From assembly GCA_016706595.1 (NCBI GenBank), contig JADJJH010000001.1:558001-622000 (forward strand): 64,000 nucleotides of DNA, written 5' to 3'. The stretch is from Bacteroidota bacterium (lineage in GTDB: Bacteria; Bacteroidota; Bacteroidia; Chitinophagales; Chitinophagaceae). The notes below the pieces were generated by a model. That model had not been told where the DNA came from, did no database searches, and was given only the letters and a program-made list of their open reading frames with translations. Within the stretch, counting starts at the first letter, position 1, and every line of letters begins with the position of its first letter. The translations under genes were made by a program, and so were the position numbers. Of the stretch, positions 18,142 to 26,564 are shown piece after piece.

Positions 18142-19596
18142 ATGAAAAAAGTAATTTTTAGTCTTTTAGCTTGTTGTTCAATAAGCCTATCATTTGCGCA
18201 AAATAATTTAGTTGAATACCAGTATTGGTTCGATCGGAACTATGCTAATGCAATTTCAGGCGTATTGAGTAGTAATGAATTTTTAGCTGATTTGCCATCA
18301 ACAAGTTTACAACCTGGCGAACATGAAGTTCATTTTAGGTTTAAACAAAGTGATGGGCAATGGAGTTCTGTAACATCGCAAAAGTTTTTACGGCCAATTG
18401 AAATGATCGCTTATCAATATTGGTTGGATAATGATTATGCGGATAAAAATTTTGTGAATTTTACAACGCAAGATGAATTGAATGCCTACTTAATGGTGAA
18501 TGCCAATTCGTTAACAGCCGGCGAGCATTCTTTTACCTTTCAAGCTAAACAAACCAATGGAACATGGAGTTCGCCTGTACGACAGAAATTTATTATTTCA
18601 AATAAAGTAAATATAGATCGATATGAATTTTGGTTTGATAATGATTATGCAAATAAAACCTCAGTAAATTTAAATGCCTCGGTTGCTTACTTCAATTTTG
18701 ATACGTTGATCGATGCAGCCAATTTGGTTGGGGCCCATACTATTCATTATAGAACCCATCAGCAAGAAGCCGAATGGAGTACAGTTCTGAGTCAGAAATT
18801 TGTAAAGCAAAATAAAATGCTTGCCTATGAATATTGGTTTAATGATAATTACAATACCAAAATTTCAAATTCGATGATTGCCATTTCGGATTTTGAATTG
18901 AGTCCCTTATTAGATGTAAGCTCGGCACCTTTAGGCAGTAATACTTTGTTTATTCGCTTTAAGGATGAAGTTGGTTCATGGAGCCAAGTATTAAGCAATG
19001 GTTTTTGTCGTAATGAAGGTGATTCTGCCATTACCATCAAGGTTTTTTTAGAAGGTTATTACCAAGGTAGCGGGTTAATGGCCAGTGTCATGCAAAACCA
19101 AGGAGTAGGCAGTGATCCTTTACTTTGCGATTCGATAGATGTTGAAATGCATCAAAGTAATTCACCGTATGCCATCGTTGAAACACAGCGAGCGGCTTTA
19201 AAAACTGATGGTACCGCCAAATGTTATTTTTCGCCCGCCATTAATGGAAGTTATTTTTTATCGGTTAAACATCGCAATGGTATACAAACTTGGAGTGCTA
19301 TACCAATCTATAAAGGTAATTGCCCAACATTTTACGATTTTACCAATACTGAAACAAAAGCATTTGGTGATAATTTAGTAGAGGTTGAAAATGGTGTTTG
19401 GGCGATGTATAGTGGTGATATCAATCAAGATGAAAATATTGATTTACTTGACATGTCGATTTTGGATACTGACATGAGTAATTTTTTGTTTGGTTATTTT
19501 GCCTCAGATATAAATGGAGATGGAAATGTTGATTTATTAGATAGTCCTATTACCGAAGCGAACTTAAATAGTTTTGTTTTTTCTGCGCATCCATAG
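18142..19596 (+). CDS. Secreted four-repeat (YxYWFD) protein with C-terminal dockerin-like module
   Basis: 484 residues with signal peptide ending SLSFAQ. Four imperfect repeats of about 65-70 residues begin YQYWFDRNYA, YQYWLDNDYA, YEFWFDNDYA and YEYWFNDNY; each closes with a Gly-His ... FR.K ... WSxxxxQKF strand. A linker domain (about 295-430) follows. The tail has two calcium-loop-like motifs, GDINQDENIDLLD and SDINGDGNVDLLD, as in dockerin type I modules. It follows the two beta-helix paralogues by 111 bp, suggesting a secreted complex. No T9SS tail is evident; attachment through the dockerin-like module is inference. Confidence 0.78.
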   Translation: MKKVIFSLLACCSISLSFAQNNLVEYQYWFDRNYANAISGVLSSNEFLADLPSTSLQPGEHEVHFRFKQSDGQWSSVTSQKFLRPIEMIAYQYWLDNDYADKNFVNFTTQDELNAYLMVNANSLTAGEHSFTFQAKQTNGTWSSPVRQKFIISNKVNIDRYEFWFDNDYANKTSVNLNASVAYFNFDTLIDAANLVGAHTIHYRTHQQEAEWSTVLSQKFVKQNKMLAYEYWFNDNYNTKISNSMIAISDFELSPLLDVSSAPLGSNTLFIRFKDEVGSWSQVLSNGFCRNEGDSAITIKVFLEGYYQGSGLMASVMQNQGVGSDPLLCDSIDVEMHQSNSPYAIVETQRAALKTDGTAKCYFSPAINGSYFLSVKHRNGIQTWSAIPIYKGNCPTFYDFTNTETKAFGDNLVEVENGVWAMYSGDINQDENIDLLDMSILDTDMSNFLFGYFASDINGDGNVDLLDSPITEANLNSFVFSAHP

Positions 19597-19905
19597 TTTT
19601 TAATTTTTATTTGAAAATTATTTATTTGCACAGAGAATGTAGACTGTGTTAAACGGAATATCCAAGTAGGAATTTTTATTCTCACCCAAGTTAATAGGAA
19701 ATTTTAGTTTCATGCTTTAGATCTGCTAACAATTTGTATTTTTGATTGATAAACAGAATTGGTGTTTAAACAAACCATAAGTCGTTCTAAAGTTGTTATA
19801 TTTTTTCATTCAGGCATTTACAACTTGCAATTACTTGCTTCAAATGGTATACACAAAGCATTCAATTAAAAATTAACTAAAGGTCCATAAAATAAATAAT
19901 AGCTT
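19597..19905. other. 309-bp gap without a gene
   Basis: AT-rich sequence with no convincing open frame, structured repeat or terminator. TATTTTTG at 19737-19744 fits the -7 consensus but is 160 bases from the next gene. Confidence 0.5.
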
Positions 19906-20427
19906 ATGTCAAACGAAAACCAAAATAGTGATAGCCGTAAACTCCTGATGATTATTGCGGGCATTGTAGGATTTGCGATTATGATATTTATGCTTGTACG
20001 AATTTTTTCCGGTAAGCAGAACAAACCAACTTATGATGATAGTGAATCAAAACATGATACGCCTCCAAAGACGGTTGAAAATGAATCTACAGATTATAGT
20101 CTTGTATTAAACCAAGCTGCCAGTGAAGTTAATAAATCTTGTCCGATGATGATTGACCAAGAAACCCGACTCGATAATGCGGTTGCCTTACCCACTAATA
20201 TTTTTCAGTATAATTATACCTTGATAAATTACTCAATACAAGATATTCCGGATTTGAATGCGTTGAAAAATAATATGTCCCCATCCATTATCAATACCGT
20301 AAAATCAAATCCTGATTTAAAAATTTATCGCGATATGAAAGTTACTATGACTTATAATTATAACGATCGTGATGGTATTTTTTTATTTAAGATACCTGTG
20401 ACGCCTGAGATGTATGGATCGTATTAG
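19906..20427 (+). CDS. Single-pass membrane protein of unknown function
   Basis: 173 residues. A polar 11-residue N-terminus precedes one transmembrane helix (about 13-32, LLMIIAGIVGFAIMIFMLV). A charged linker and a 120-residue extracytoplasmic domain (YSLVLNQAASEVNKSCPMMID onward) follow. One Cys-Pro pair is present, with no recognisable catalytic motif. The N-in orientation follows from the basic residues before and after the helix only weakly. Stand-alone gene. Confidence 0.65.
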   Translation: MSNENQNSDSRKLLMIIAGIVGFAIMIFMLVRIFSGKQNKPTYDDSESKHDTPPKTVENESTDYSLVLNQAASEVNKSCPMMIDQETRLDNAVALPTNIFQYNYTLINYSIQDIPDLNALKNNMSPSIINTVKSNPDLKIYRDMKVTMTYNYNDRDGIFLFKIPVTPEMYGSY

Positions 20428-20530
20428 CTTTCGATAGAAAATTTTTAGGGATGATTTGAGATTGTATATCCTTAATGGGTGTTATCATATTATCAATCAT
20501 GAAAAGGATTAATCATATAAATTATTATTC

Positions 20531-21223
20531 ATGAACATGAGCAATTTGCTTTTATCTGTTATTTTTTTATTTTTATTTACCTCATGTATTAAATATAAAA
20601 CAAAATACAAGTGTGAAAGTAATTGTGAGCAGCTTACAATAAAGTTGAATGTTGATAATGCATCAAATTTAAATGTTTTGTCAAACACCACCTATGAAAT
20701 AGTGCTATTAGATAATTTCCCGGGTTCTTCTCAAAATATCAGAGTAATGGGGAAAGGAACATCTGATCAGAATGGAAATTTTACAACCACTGTTAGTTGT
20801 GATACGGGTTTGCTAAATACTGATGATTACTATATTAAAGTCAATTATGTATGGGATGTAAATACAATCAAAGTTTGCTACGATAGTATTACGAATTTCA
20901 AAATAGAGAACTATCCTATGGGAGGTATTCATAACATAAACATTACATCGTATAAGAAAATAATTTCAGGATTAGATTTTATAAAAAAAAGTAGTGATTC
21001 AATTAAGTCAGCTCATTTTTATATTGGTGTCGATTGCTTTTCATCAACCGGTTACAGTCTTTATACTGCGATAAATATACCACAACATATTGATGCACAA
21101 ACGATTTTCAATAGAATGAATTATATAAACTTAACCATAACCGATACATTTAATGTAAGCCAAATTATAAAAGATTCGTTTTATGTAGACAATACCTTTA
21201 CAGGTAAAATAATTGAGTTTTAA
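20531..21223 (+). CDS. Lipoprotein of unknown function
   Basis: 230 residues with lipobox FLFTSC (Cys about 19) after a hydrophobic signal. The mature part resembles a beta-sandwich/transthyretin-like domain: NTTYEIVLLDN, GTSDQNGNFTTTVSCD, then YYIKVNYVWD. A second half (GGIHNINITSY onward) has similar strands. Bacteroidota carry many such surface lipoproteins. No partner gene is adjacent; it is convergent with sprE. Confidence 0.65.
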   Translation: MNMSNLLLSVIFLFLFTSCIKYKTKYKCESNCEQLTIKLNVDNASNLNVLSNTTYEIVLLDNFPGSSQNIRVMGKGTSDQNGNFTTTVSCDTGLLNTDDYYIKVNYVWDVNTIKVCYDSITNFKIENYPMGGIHNINITSYKKIISGLDFIKKSSDSIKSAHFYIGVDCFSSTGYSLYTAINIPQHIDAQTIFNRMNYINLTITDTFNVSQIIKDSFYVDNTFTGKIIEF

Positions 21224-21311
21224 AAATCAATTTGAAGTGAAAGTTGAATCAATGCTTAAAAAAGTAAAATAAATGTATTTGCAGAAAGAGTAGCCATTTA
21301 AATTCAGCTTA

Positions 21312-24300
21312 CTACTTATAATTCTTATCGTAAAAACTTAAATAACCAATTACGTCTCTGGTTTTTAGCAACTCGTTGAAATTGGGTGTGCTTATTAAAC
21401 AAACTCTATATTCTGATTTATCAAAGCCTTCCATAAAAGTTCTTTCTTTGGTAATATCATTATAATAAATTTTGGCAAATACCGCATTCGAGAATTTACT
21501 TACGGTAAGTACACCTTCATTTAAAGTAAACAAATTTTGTCCGGTAATTAATTCTTCTGATTCATGTTTCATGATATTAAAATCACTTAAGTCGGTTTTC
21601 AAGTTCATGGTTTTGCTATCCACCTTACTCAAATAAATCATAAATAAGTGTTCTTCTTTTTCATTATAAAAATAAACACCTTTGCCCTTTGCTTCTTTTA
21701 TTTCGCTACCTACTTTACTAAGCGTATCTGGTTTGATGGATGTTGATCCGGGCTTTAAGAAATTTAAAAGTTCTTGTGCTTTTGCTTGCTCGGGTGTTGA
21801 TGGATAATTTTTTATTACATTTTCGAGGGTCACCTTACATTTCTCAAATTCCTTGGATGCAGCATACACTACACCTTCAAGCAAATCAAATTTTGCCATA
21901 ATGGGTTTACCTTTGAATGCTTGTTGGGCATAGGTAATTCGAGTTAAGGCTACATTGTATTGAGTGTCTTTATAGGCCAAATAAGTAGTATCATAATAAT
22001 AATCAATAGCCTTCTGTTGATTCACTAAGTCGTTAAAATAATTTGGGTTATTAGCCAATTTGGCAAACTCAGTTTGTCCGAATTCATCACTCAATAATTT
22101 TTGATATTTTAACGCTTGGGGTTCATTTTTTAAGGCAGTATAATTTAAATATTGGGTATAATAACTTTGTCGTTTTAATGTGGTAGTTGGGTAACGTACC
22201 AACATGGTATCAAACGTTTTAACCGAATGAGGATAATCTAAGAGTTGTGCATAATAGATAAGACCTAAATCATAATAAGCGTTCATGATGGCATAATTGG
22301 CTTTGTCTTTTTGTTGTGGTGTTTTCGGAATTTCAGCTAACAAAGTTTCGTATTGCGAGCCATTCACTAATAATTTCTCACCTTCTTCTCCGCCTTCTTC
22401 AGAGGTTTCATTGGTTAAGGCAGTACCGGCAGTTCTTCTCCGCCAATTATCTTCGAGTTTTCGATTACCCCACTTTTGTTTAAACTCAGTACTTCCTTTT
22501 TCCATCATGGCGGTATTATAAAAGTACCAATTCGATTTTACATTGCCCGTTGGGGTAAGCTTTACTACTTCAGTGGTTGATTCTTCTTTAACTTCTTCTA
22601 ATTTCTTTAATCTTTCTGCTTCTTTTTTTGCTGCCGCTTTTTGTTCTTTTTCACTTAATTGCGATAAGGCAAGTAAACTATCTTGTCGGTGAATAATGCG
22701 AATATTTTTCACAACATCTGTTAATACTGTTTTGCGTGTATTTACTTCATTAATATTATCAAGTGCAGGGTTAGTTCCATACACCGAAGCGCTATCATAT
22801 GACAATTTAGCCATTTCATAATCGGATAATCGATAATAAATTTTACCTAGCAATTCATAGGCAACTGCTTTTTGAAAAGGATCTTTTGCATCGACACTCT
22901 TTACACTTTTTGTCAGAATTTCAATGGCTTTGTTAGGATCTTCTTCATCATAAATAGAAGCCAAAACATTGTATGCCTGACTTTTAAATTTTTCAAATTT
23001 TGGATCTTTAATGAGTTTTTCTAATTGATGAATTGCAAATTGTTTATCGCCTCCTCCTTTTGCCGCATTTTGTGCAATAAAAAGTTTGGTATAAAAATCC
23101 ATTTCAGGATTGGCTTTGCCACTGATAGATTGTTTGTAATGCTTAGTTGAATTTGCATAATCACCGCTTTGTTCATACAACTGACCTAATACAAATTCGG
23201 TTCTTGCTTTTTGTGCGCCTTTCATTTTAGATTGAAGCGAACTTTCTAGGGATGAAATGGCATCTGTATAATTACTTTGTTCAATTTCTACCGAAGCTTT
23301 AGTTAAAAAAAGTTCAGATTTATAACGCTTTGGAAAATGTTTATCTTTTTCAAGCGTACTTAATAAAGCACTTGCTTCACTATATTGTTGTGCTTGTATA
23401 TATGATTTGCCTAACCAAAGCAAAGCTTGATTACGAATAGGGTGGTGCTGTAAAATGCGAAGCCCTTTGCGATTTTCTATTGTGGCAATGGACAGTCCAT
23501 CTTTATTGGCATCAAGTACATTCTTCTGTTTTTTCTTCTTTTTATTGGGCGTTTCTTTATACTCATTAGCTATAAACTGAAAGGTTTGAATAGCGCCATC
23601 AAAGTCGTTTTTTACAAAGGAAGCACGACCCATTAAAAAATAAAGATTGTCAAACCATTTCGATCTTGGGTCATGAATTTGGGTACTGAACGATGATTTT
23701 TTTATTACAGAATCCATTTCACCGGCTACAGATGTGCCGGCTTTTTGAACATCATAAGGATACAAACTAATAAGCTTGGTATAATCGTCTTTATGATTTT
23801 TCTTTAAATTTTTAACGGCATCTTGATACTTTCTATTGGCATTATAAAAATAATTGTATCGAGTAACTGTGTTTTGATACACCTTCCGAGGGATATTCCA
23901 TTTTCGTTTCAGTAATTTTTCATTCGACCATTCTTCTTTTTTGGCTTCATGAATTTTAAGTGCCAATTTTTTCTGTTTCTCGGCTTTCTCCTTTGCAGTA
24001 TCGTCTGTCTTTTTCGCCTTGTTGCCTCGAGCAGCACTTAAGCTGTCAGATTTCTGCTTTCTAATAGCCAATAAACTATCATTTACTCGTTTTCGATCAG
24101 TCTTCTGAGTTTCGATAGCAGTTTTAGTGCTGTCACTAATGTGCTTCCGTATTGCCTTTAAACTATCATTTTGAAATTGCCGAATGCTTAACATGCTATC
24201 TTTTACAGCTTGCATCTTCGTTTTTTGCTCATTGAGTTTAACAGCCCTTGCTTCATTCAGAATATCTTGCTTTGCTTTTTTAACAAGCGCTATACTATCC

Positions 24301-24794
24301 TTATAATGCTTGCTGTTCTTATATTTCTCCAGTAATTTTTTTTGTCTTGCTATTTGCGATTTCGCTAACAACAAACTATCCGACCGACTTTTACGCGCTA
24401 ATCGTGTACTATCCTGAATTCTTATTCTATCAGCAGCCAGGCTATCGCTCGTTTTTTTCTTTTGAAGTAAAGTAAGTTTTACTTGTTCGCGGGCTAAGCT
24501 GTCTGCTGCACGTTTTGCCATTCTAGCATTCACAATGCTGTCTCGAAATTGCTGCATTTTGATTTTTGCAAGCTCACGAGCCAAACTATCTGCTTGGCGT
24601 TTTAGTTTTGCTGCATTCGCAATACTATCTCTTCGGGCTTTATCGGCCTGTATTTTTCCATCAATTGCAGCACTATCAATTCCATAAGTTGAATACGAAC
24701 CTTGTGCCGTAGATTTATTTACGGCATAAAAAGTTTGTAGAAGAAATATTGAAAAGAATATATATAGTTTTATCTTCACTTTAGGGAAACTCAA
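21312..24794 (-). CDS. sprE: SprE/PorW-like TPR lipoprotein of the T9SS/gliding apparatus
   Basis: 1160 residues, longer than typical SprE (about 870) because of a Lys/Asp/Ser-rich coiled stretch (about 30-290) built on LARE/DSLLA-like repeats. TPR units follow (about 390-700). The family signature is WYFYNTAMMEKG, then KWGNRKLEDNWRRR, then a C-terminal domain with more TPRs. SprE/PorW links the outer-membrane translocon to the PorKN ring in flavobacteria and Porphyromonas. The start is TTG at 24792-24794, giving the hydrophobic signal KLYIFFSIFLLQTFYA. No lipobox Cys is obvious, so lipidation is doubtful here. Identification rests on the LEDNWR region. Confidence 0.85.
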   Translation of the reverse strand: MSFPKVKIKLYIFFSIFLLQTFYAVNKSTAQGSYSTYGIDSAAIDGKIQADKARRDSIANAAKLKRQADSLARELAKIKMQQFRDSIVNARMAKRAADSLAREQVKLTLLQKKKTSDSLAADRIRIQDSTRLARKSRSDSLLLAKSQIARQKKLLEKYKNSKHYKDSIALVKKAKQDILNEARAVKLNEQKTKMQAVKDSMLSIRQFQNDSLKAIRKHISDSTKTAIETQKTDRKRVNDSLLAIRKQKSDSLSAARGNKAKKTDDTAKEKAEKQKKLALKIHEAKKEEWSNEKLLKRKWNIPRKVYQNTVTRYNYFYNANRKYQDAVKNLKKNHKDDYTKLISLYPYDVQKAGTSVAGEMDSVIKKSSFSTQIHDPRSKWFDNLYFLMGRASFVKNDFDGAIQTFQFIANEYKETPNKKKKKQKNVLDANKDGLSIATIENRKGLRILQHHPIRNQALLWLGKSYIQAQQYSEASALLSTLEKDKHFPKRYKSELFLTKASVEIEQSNYTDAISSLESSLQSKMKGAQKARTEFVLGQLYEQSGDYANSTKHYKQSISGKANPEMDFYTKLFIAQNAAKGGGDKQFAIHQLEKLIKDPKFEKFKSQAYNVLASIYDEEDPNKAIEILTKSVKSVDAKDPFQKAVAYELLGKIYYRLSDYEMAKLSYDSASVYGTNPALDNINEVNTRKTVLTDVVKNIRIIHRQDSLLALSQLSEKEQKAAAKKEAERLKKLEEVKEESTTEVVKLTPTGNVKSNWYFYNTAMMEKGSTEFKQKWGNRKLEDNWRRRTAGTALTNETSEEGGEEGEKLLVNGSQYETLLAEIPKTPQQKDKANYAIMNAYYDLGLIYYAQLLDYPHSVKTFDTMLVRYPTTTLKRQSYYTQYLNYTALKNEPQALKYQKLLSDEFGQTEFAKLANNPNYFNDLVNQQKAIDYYYDTTYLAYKDTQYNVALTRITYAQQAFKGKPIMAKFDLLEGVVYAASKEFEKCKVTLENVIKNYPSTPEQAKAQELLNFLKPGSTSIKPDTLSKVGSEIKEAKGKGVYFYNEKEEHLFMIYLSKVDSKTMNLKTDLSDFNIMKHESEELITGQNLFTLNEGVLTVSKFSNAVFAKIYYNDITKERTFMEGFDKSEYRVCLISTPNFNELLKTRDVIGYLSFYDKNYK

Positions 24795-24863
24795 AAAAAT
24801 CGATTTTATTTTATTAATAAGTGATTACGTTCAAACGGAAGTAAAAGTAACAATTAAAGTGTA

Positions 24864-25415
24864 ATGATGAAAATTTCCGGTGGAAACCTTTTCGGGCTGA
24901 TAAAACGCTTTTTTAAGCGTGTAAATGCGCCATATCGACTCACCGTAGTGAATAAAGAGACGATGGAAGAGGCATTAATCATCCATCTGACTAAGAAAAG
25001 TTTATATATTTTTCTTTCTACAATATTAGTTATCCTTTTTATTTTGCTCACTAGCCTCATCCTATTTACCCCTTTGCGTTATTATATTCCGGGAGGAAAT
25101 ATAAATTCTGTTAGTCGAAAGCAGCTCATTCAACTTAAAAAGCTTTCAGATTCGCTCGAAAAAATTAATAGGGTTCGTGAAACCTATATATTAAATTTAA
25201 TGGAAGTGGCGAATGGCAATGTCTCTCAATTACGTGATACCGTTAATTTAAGCGAAAAAGAAATTGTGGCGGCCTTACACAATAACCTAAATAAAATAGA
25301 CCATGCCGAAAGATATAACTATATGAAGAGTTTGGGGAAGTCGACCGATAGTCTTATACACAATGGTGTAAAAGATACAATTCAAAAAAGGACGCGATTT
25401 AATAAAAAAAATTAA
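24864..25415 (+). CDS. Membrane protein like the N-terminus of bactofilin-linked M23 peptidases, peptidase domain absent
   Basis: 183 residues. A basic cytoplasmic N-terminus (1-46, with APYRLTVVNKETMEEALIIHL) leads into one transmembrane helix (47-68), then FTPLRYYIPGG and a periplasmic coiled region. In many Bacteroidota the same segment precedes a LytM/M23 domain in a protein of about 280 residues; here the frame stops before any HxxxD or HxH zinc motif. The gene lies 29 bp before a bactofilin. In LmdC-type proteins the cytoplasmic tail binds bactofilin, so this may be a bactofilin anchor without enzyme activity. The stop is clean, with no M23 remnant found downstream. Confidence 0.75.
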   Translation: MMKISGGNLFGLIKRFFKRVNAPYRLTVVNKETMEEALIIHLTKKSLYIFLSTILVILFILLTSLILFTPLRYYIPGGNINSVSRKQLIQLKKLSDSLEKINRVRETYILNLMEVANGNVSQLRDTVNLSEKEIVAALHNNLNKIDHAERYNYMKSLGKSTDSLIHNGVKDTIQKRTRFNKKN

Positions 25416-25444
25416 TTTTACCCCGAACCATAAATAATTAAGTA

Positions 25445-25969
25445 ATGTCAATTTTTTCTTCGAATAAAGATACTAAGGATACAGGGATGAGCGGAAACAG
25501 TGCTTCACCAGTTACAAGTACACCGGCAACTTCCCAGGCAAATCCGGGATATCAATCAACCCCTTCTTATAATTCATCACCACTAACCTCTATTTCAGAA
25601 GGAACTACCTTAGATGGGCAAATAAAAATTGAAGGGGATATAAAAATTGAAGGCGTTGTAAAAGGTACCGTAACATCAAAAGGTAAGGTGATTATCTCGG
25701 GCAGCGGAAAAGTAGATGGAGATATTATTTGTCACAGTGCAGAAATTGGCGGACATGTTGGAGGTAAACTTAAAGTAGCCGACATTTTGTTTTTAAAAGG
25801 AAATGCGGTAGTAGATGGAGATATCAATACCGGTAAATTAGTAATTGAAAATGGGGTAAAGTTTAACGGGAATTGTTCTATGGGCAATGCCACGGCAAAT
25901 ACGGCACCTTCTCGACCGGAACCTGCAGTTAGCAAGGCTCCCAATACCGTAGAGTTGAATGCGAAATAA
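25445..25969 (+). CDS. Bactofilin (polymer-forming cytoskeletal protein)
   Basis: 174 residues. A Ser/Thr/Pro-rich N-terminus (1-47) precedes the bactofilin beta-helix (about 48-146), with its repeated six-residue rungs: TLDGQIKIEGDIKIEG, VVKGTV, SGSGKVDGDI, AVVDGDI. Bactofilins self-assemble without nucleotide into filaments that position cell-wall enzymes. It overlaps atpZ by 11 bp, so the two are coupled. The gene before it encodes a likely membrane partner. Confidence 0.93.
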   Translation: MSIFSSNKDTKDTGMSGNSASPVTSTPATSQANPGYQSTPSYNSSPLTSISEGTTLDGQIKIEGDIKIEGVVKGTVTSKGKVIISGSGKVDGDIICHSAEIGGHVGGKLKVADILFLKGNAVVDGDINTGKLVIENGVKFNGNCSMGNATANTAPSRPEPAVSKAPNTVELNAK

Positions 25970-26162
25970 TGAATTAATGCAATATGCCGGTTTGGCAACA
26001 CAAATGATAGCTGCACTGGGTGTGGCTATTTTTGTAGGATACCAAGCTGATAAAAAACTACCTTGGAAATTTCCGGTGTTGACCATTACTTTACCATTAC
26101 TTGCATTAGCATTTATGTTTTACAAAATATTGAAGGATTCAAAACCAAATAATGAAAAATAA
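25959..26162 (+). CDS. atpZ: AtpZ/AtpI-family small membrane protein
   Basis: 67 residues with two hydrophobic helices: AGLATQMIAALGVAIFVGYQAD and FPVLTITLPLLALAFMFYKIL. The first helix with its conserved Gln and Gly-Tyr/Asp is typical of AtpZ, a chaperone-like Mg2+/Ca2+-associated partner of the F0 sector. The start overlaps the bactofilin stop, and the next gene overlaps its end by 11 bp. In many Bacteroidota this gene precedes atpB; here no ATP synthase subunit follows. Confidence 0.85.
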   Translation: MRNNELMQYAGLATQMIAALGVAIFVGYQADKKLPWKFPVLTITLPLLALAFMFYKILKDSKPNNEK

Positions 26163-26529
26163 ATTTTATCTGATTTTTTTTGCAGTAGTAATTATCATTC
26201 TGGCCGCACTTTATTTTTTATCGGGTGTTGATGGATTCTTTACCCGAAATATTGTATTAGGTGGCACTTTAATACTAGCATTGATTACATTGCTTTCGTA
26301 TCGAATCTCAGCAAATAGTGCCGATGACCAAAATCCCAATAAATTTGTTCGTGGTGTAATGGGTGCTACATTTTTAAAATTTATGTTATGTATTGTTGCT
26401 GTTGGTATCTTGCTATTAGCCACTAAAAAGCAATTACATAAACCCGATTTGTATGTGATGATGTTGGTTTATATTATTTTTTCGGTGGTGGAAACGTTGT
26501 ATTTGGCGAAATTTTCAAGAATGAAGTGA
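26152..26529 (+). CDS. Four-helix membrane protein found with atpZ
   Basis: 125 residues with four predicted transmembrane helices (about 4-22, 30-48, 65-84, 95-113). The position after atpZ resembles the uncharacterised small protein often found between atpZ and atpB in Bacteroidota; the F0-assembly link is inference. No catalytic residues. The operon ends here, 36 bp from the stop of the convergent M1 peptidase, without a strong terminator. Confidence 0.7.
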   Translation: MKNKFYLIFFAVVIIILAALYFLSGVDGFFTRNIVLGGTLILALITLLSYRISANSADDQNPNKFVRGVMGATFLKFMLCIVAVGILLLATKKQLHKPDLYVMMLVYIIFSVVETLYLAKFSRMK

Positions 26530-26564
26530 TATTTCTATGTTTCCTCTATGGTTTAAAAAAATAT

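Noticed and set aside
18142..19596. Cellulosome component
   Set aside because: The dockerin-like tail is suggestive, but no cohesin, carbohydrate-active enzyme or scaffoldin gene is nearby.
19737..19744. Promoter for the gene at 19906
   Set aside because: The box fits the consensus, but the 160-base leader and absence of a -33 box make it weak.
24864..25415. M23 peptidase gene
   Set aside because: Only the N-terminal and membrane segments are present; zinc-binding motifs are missing.
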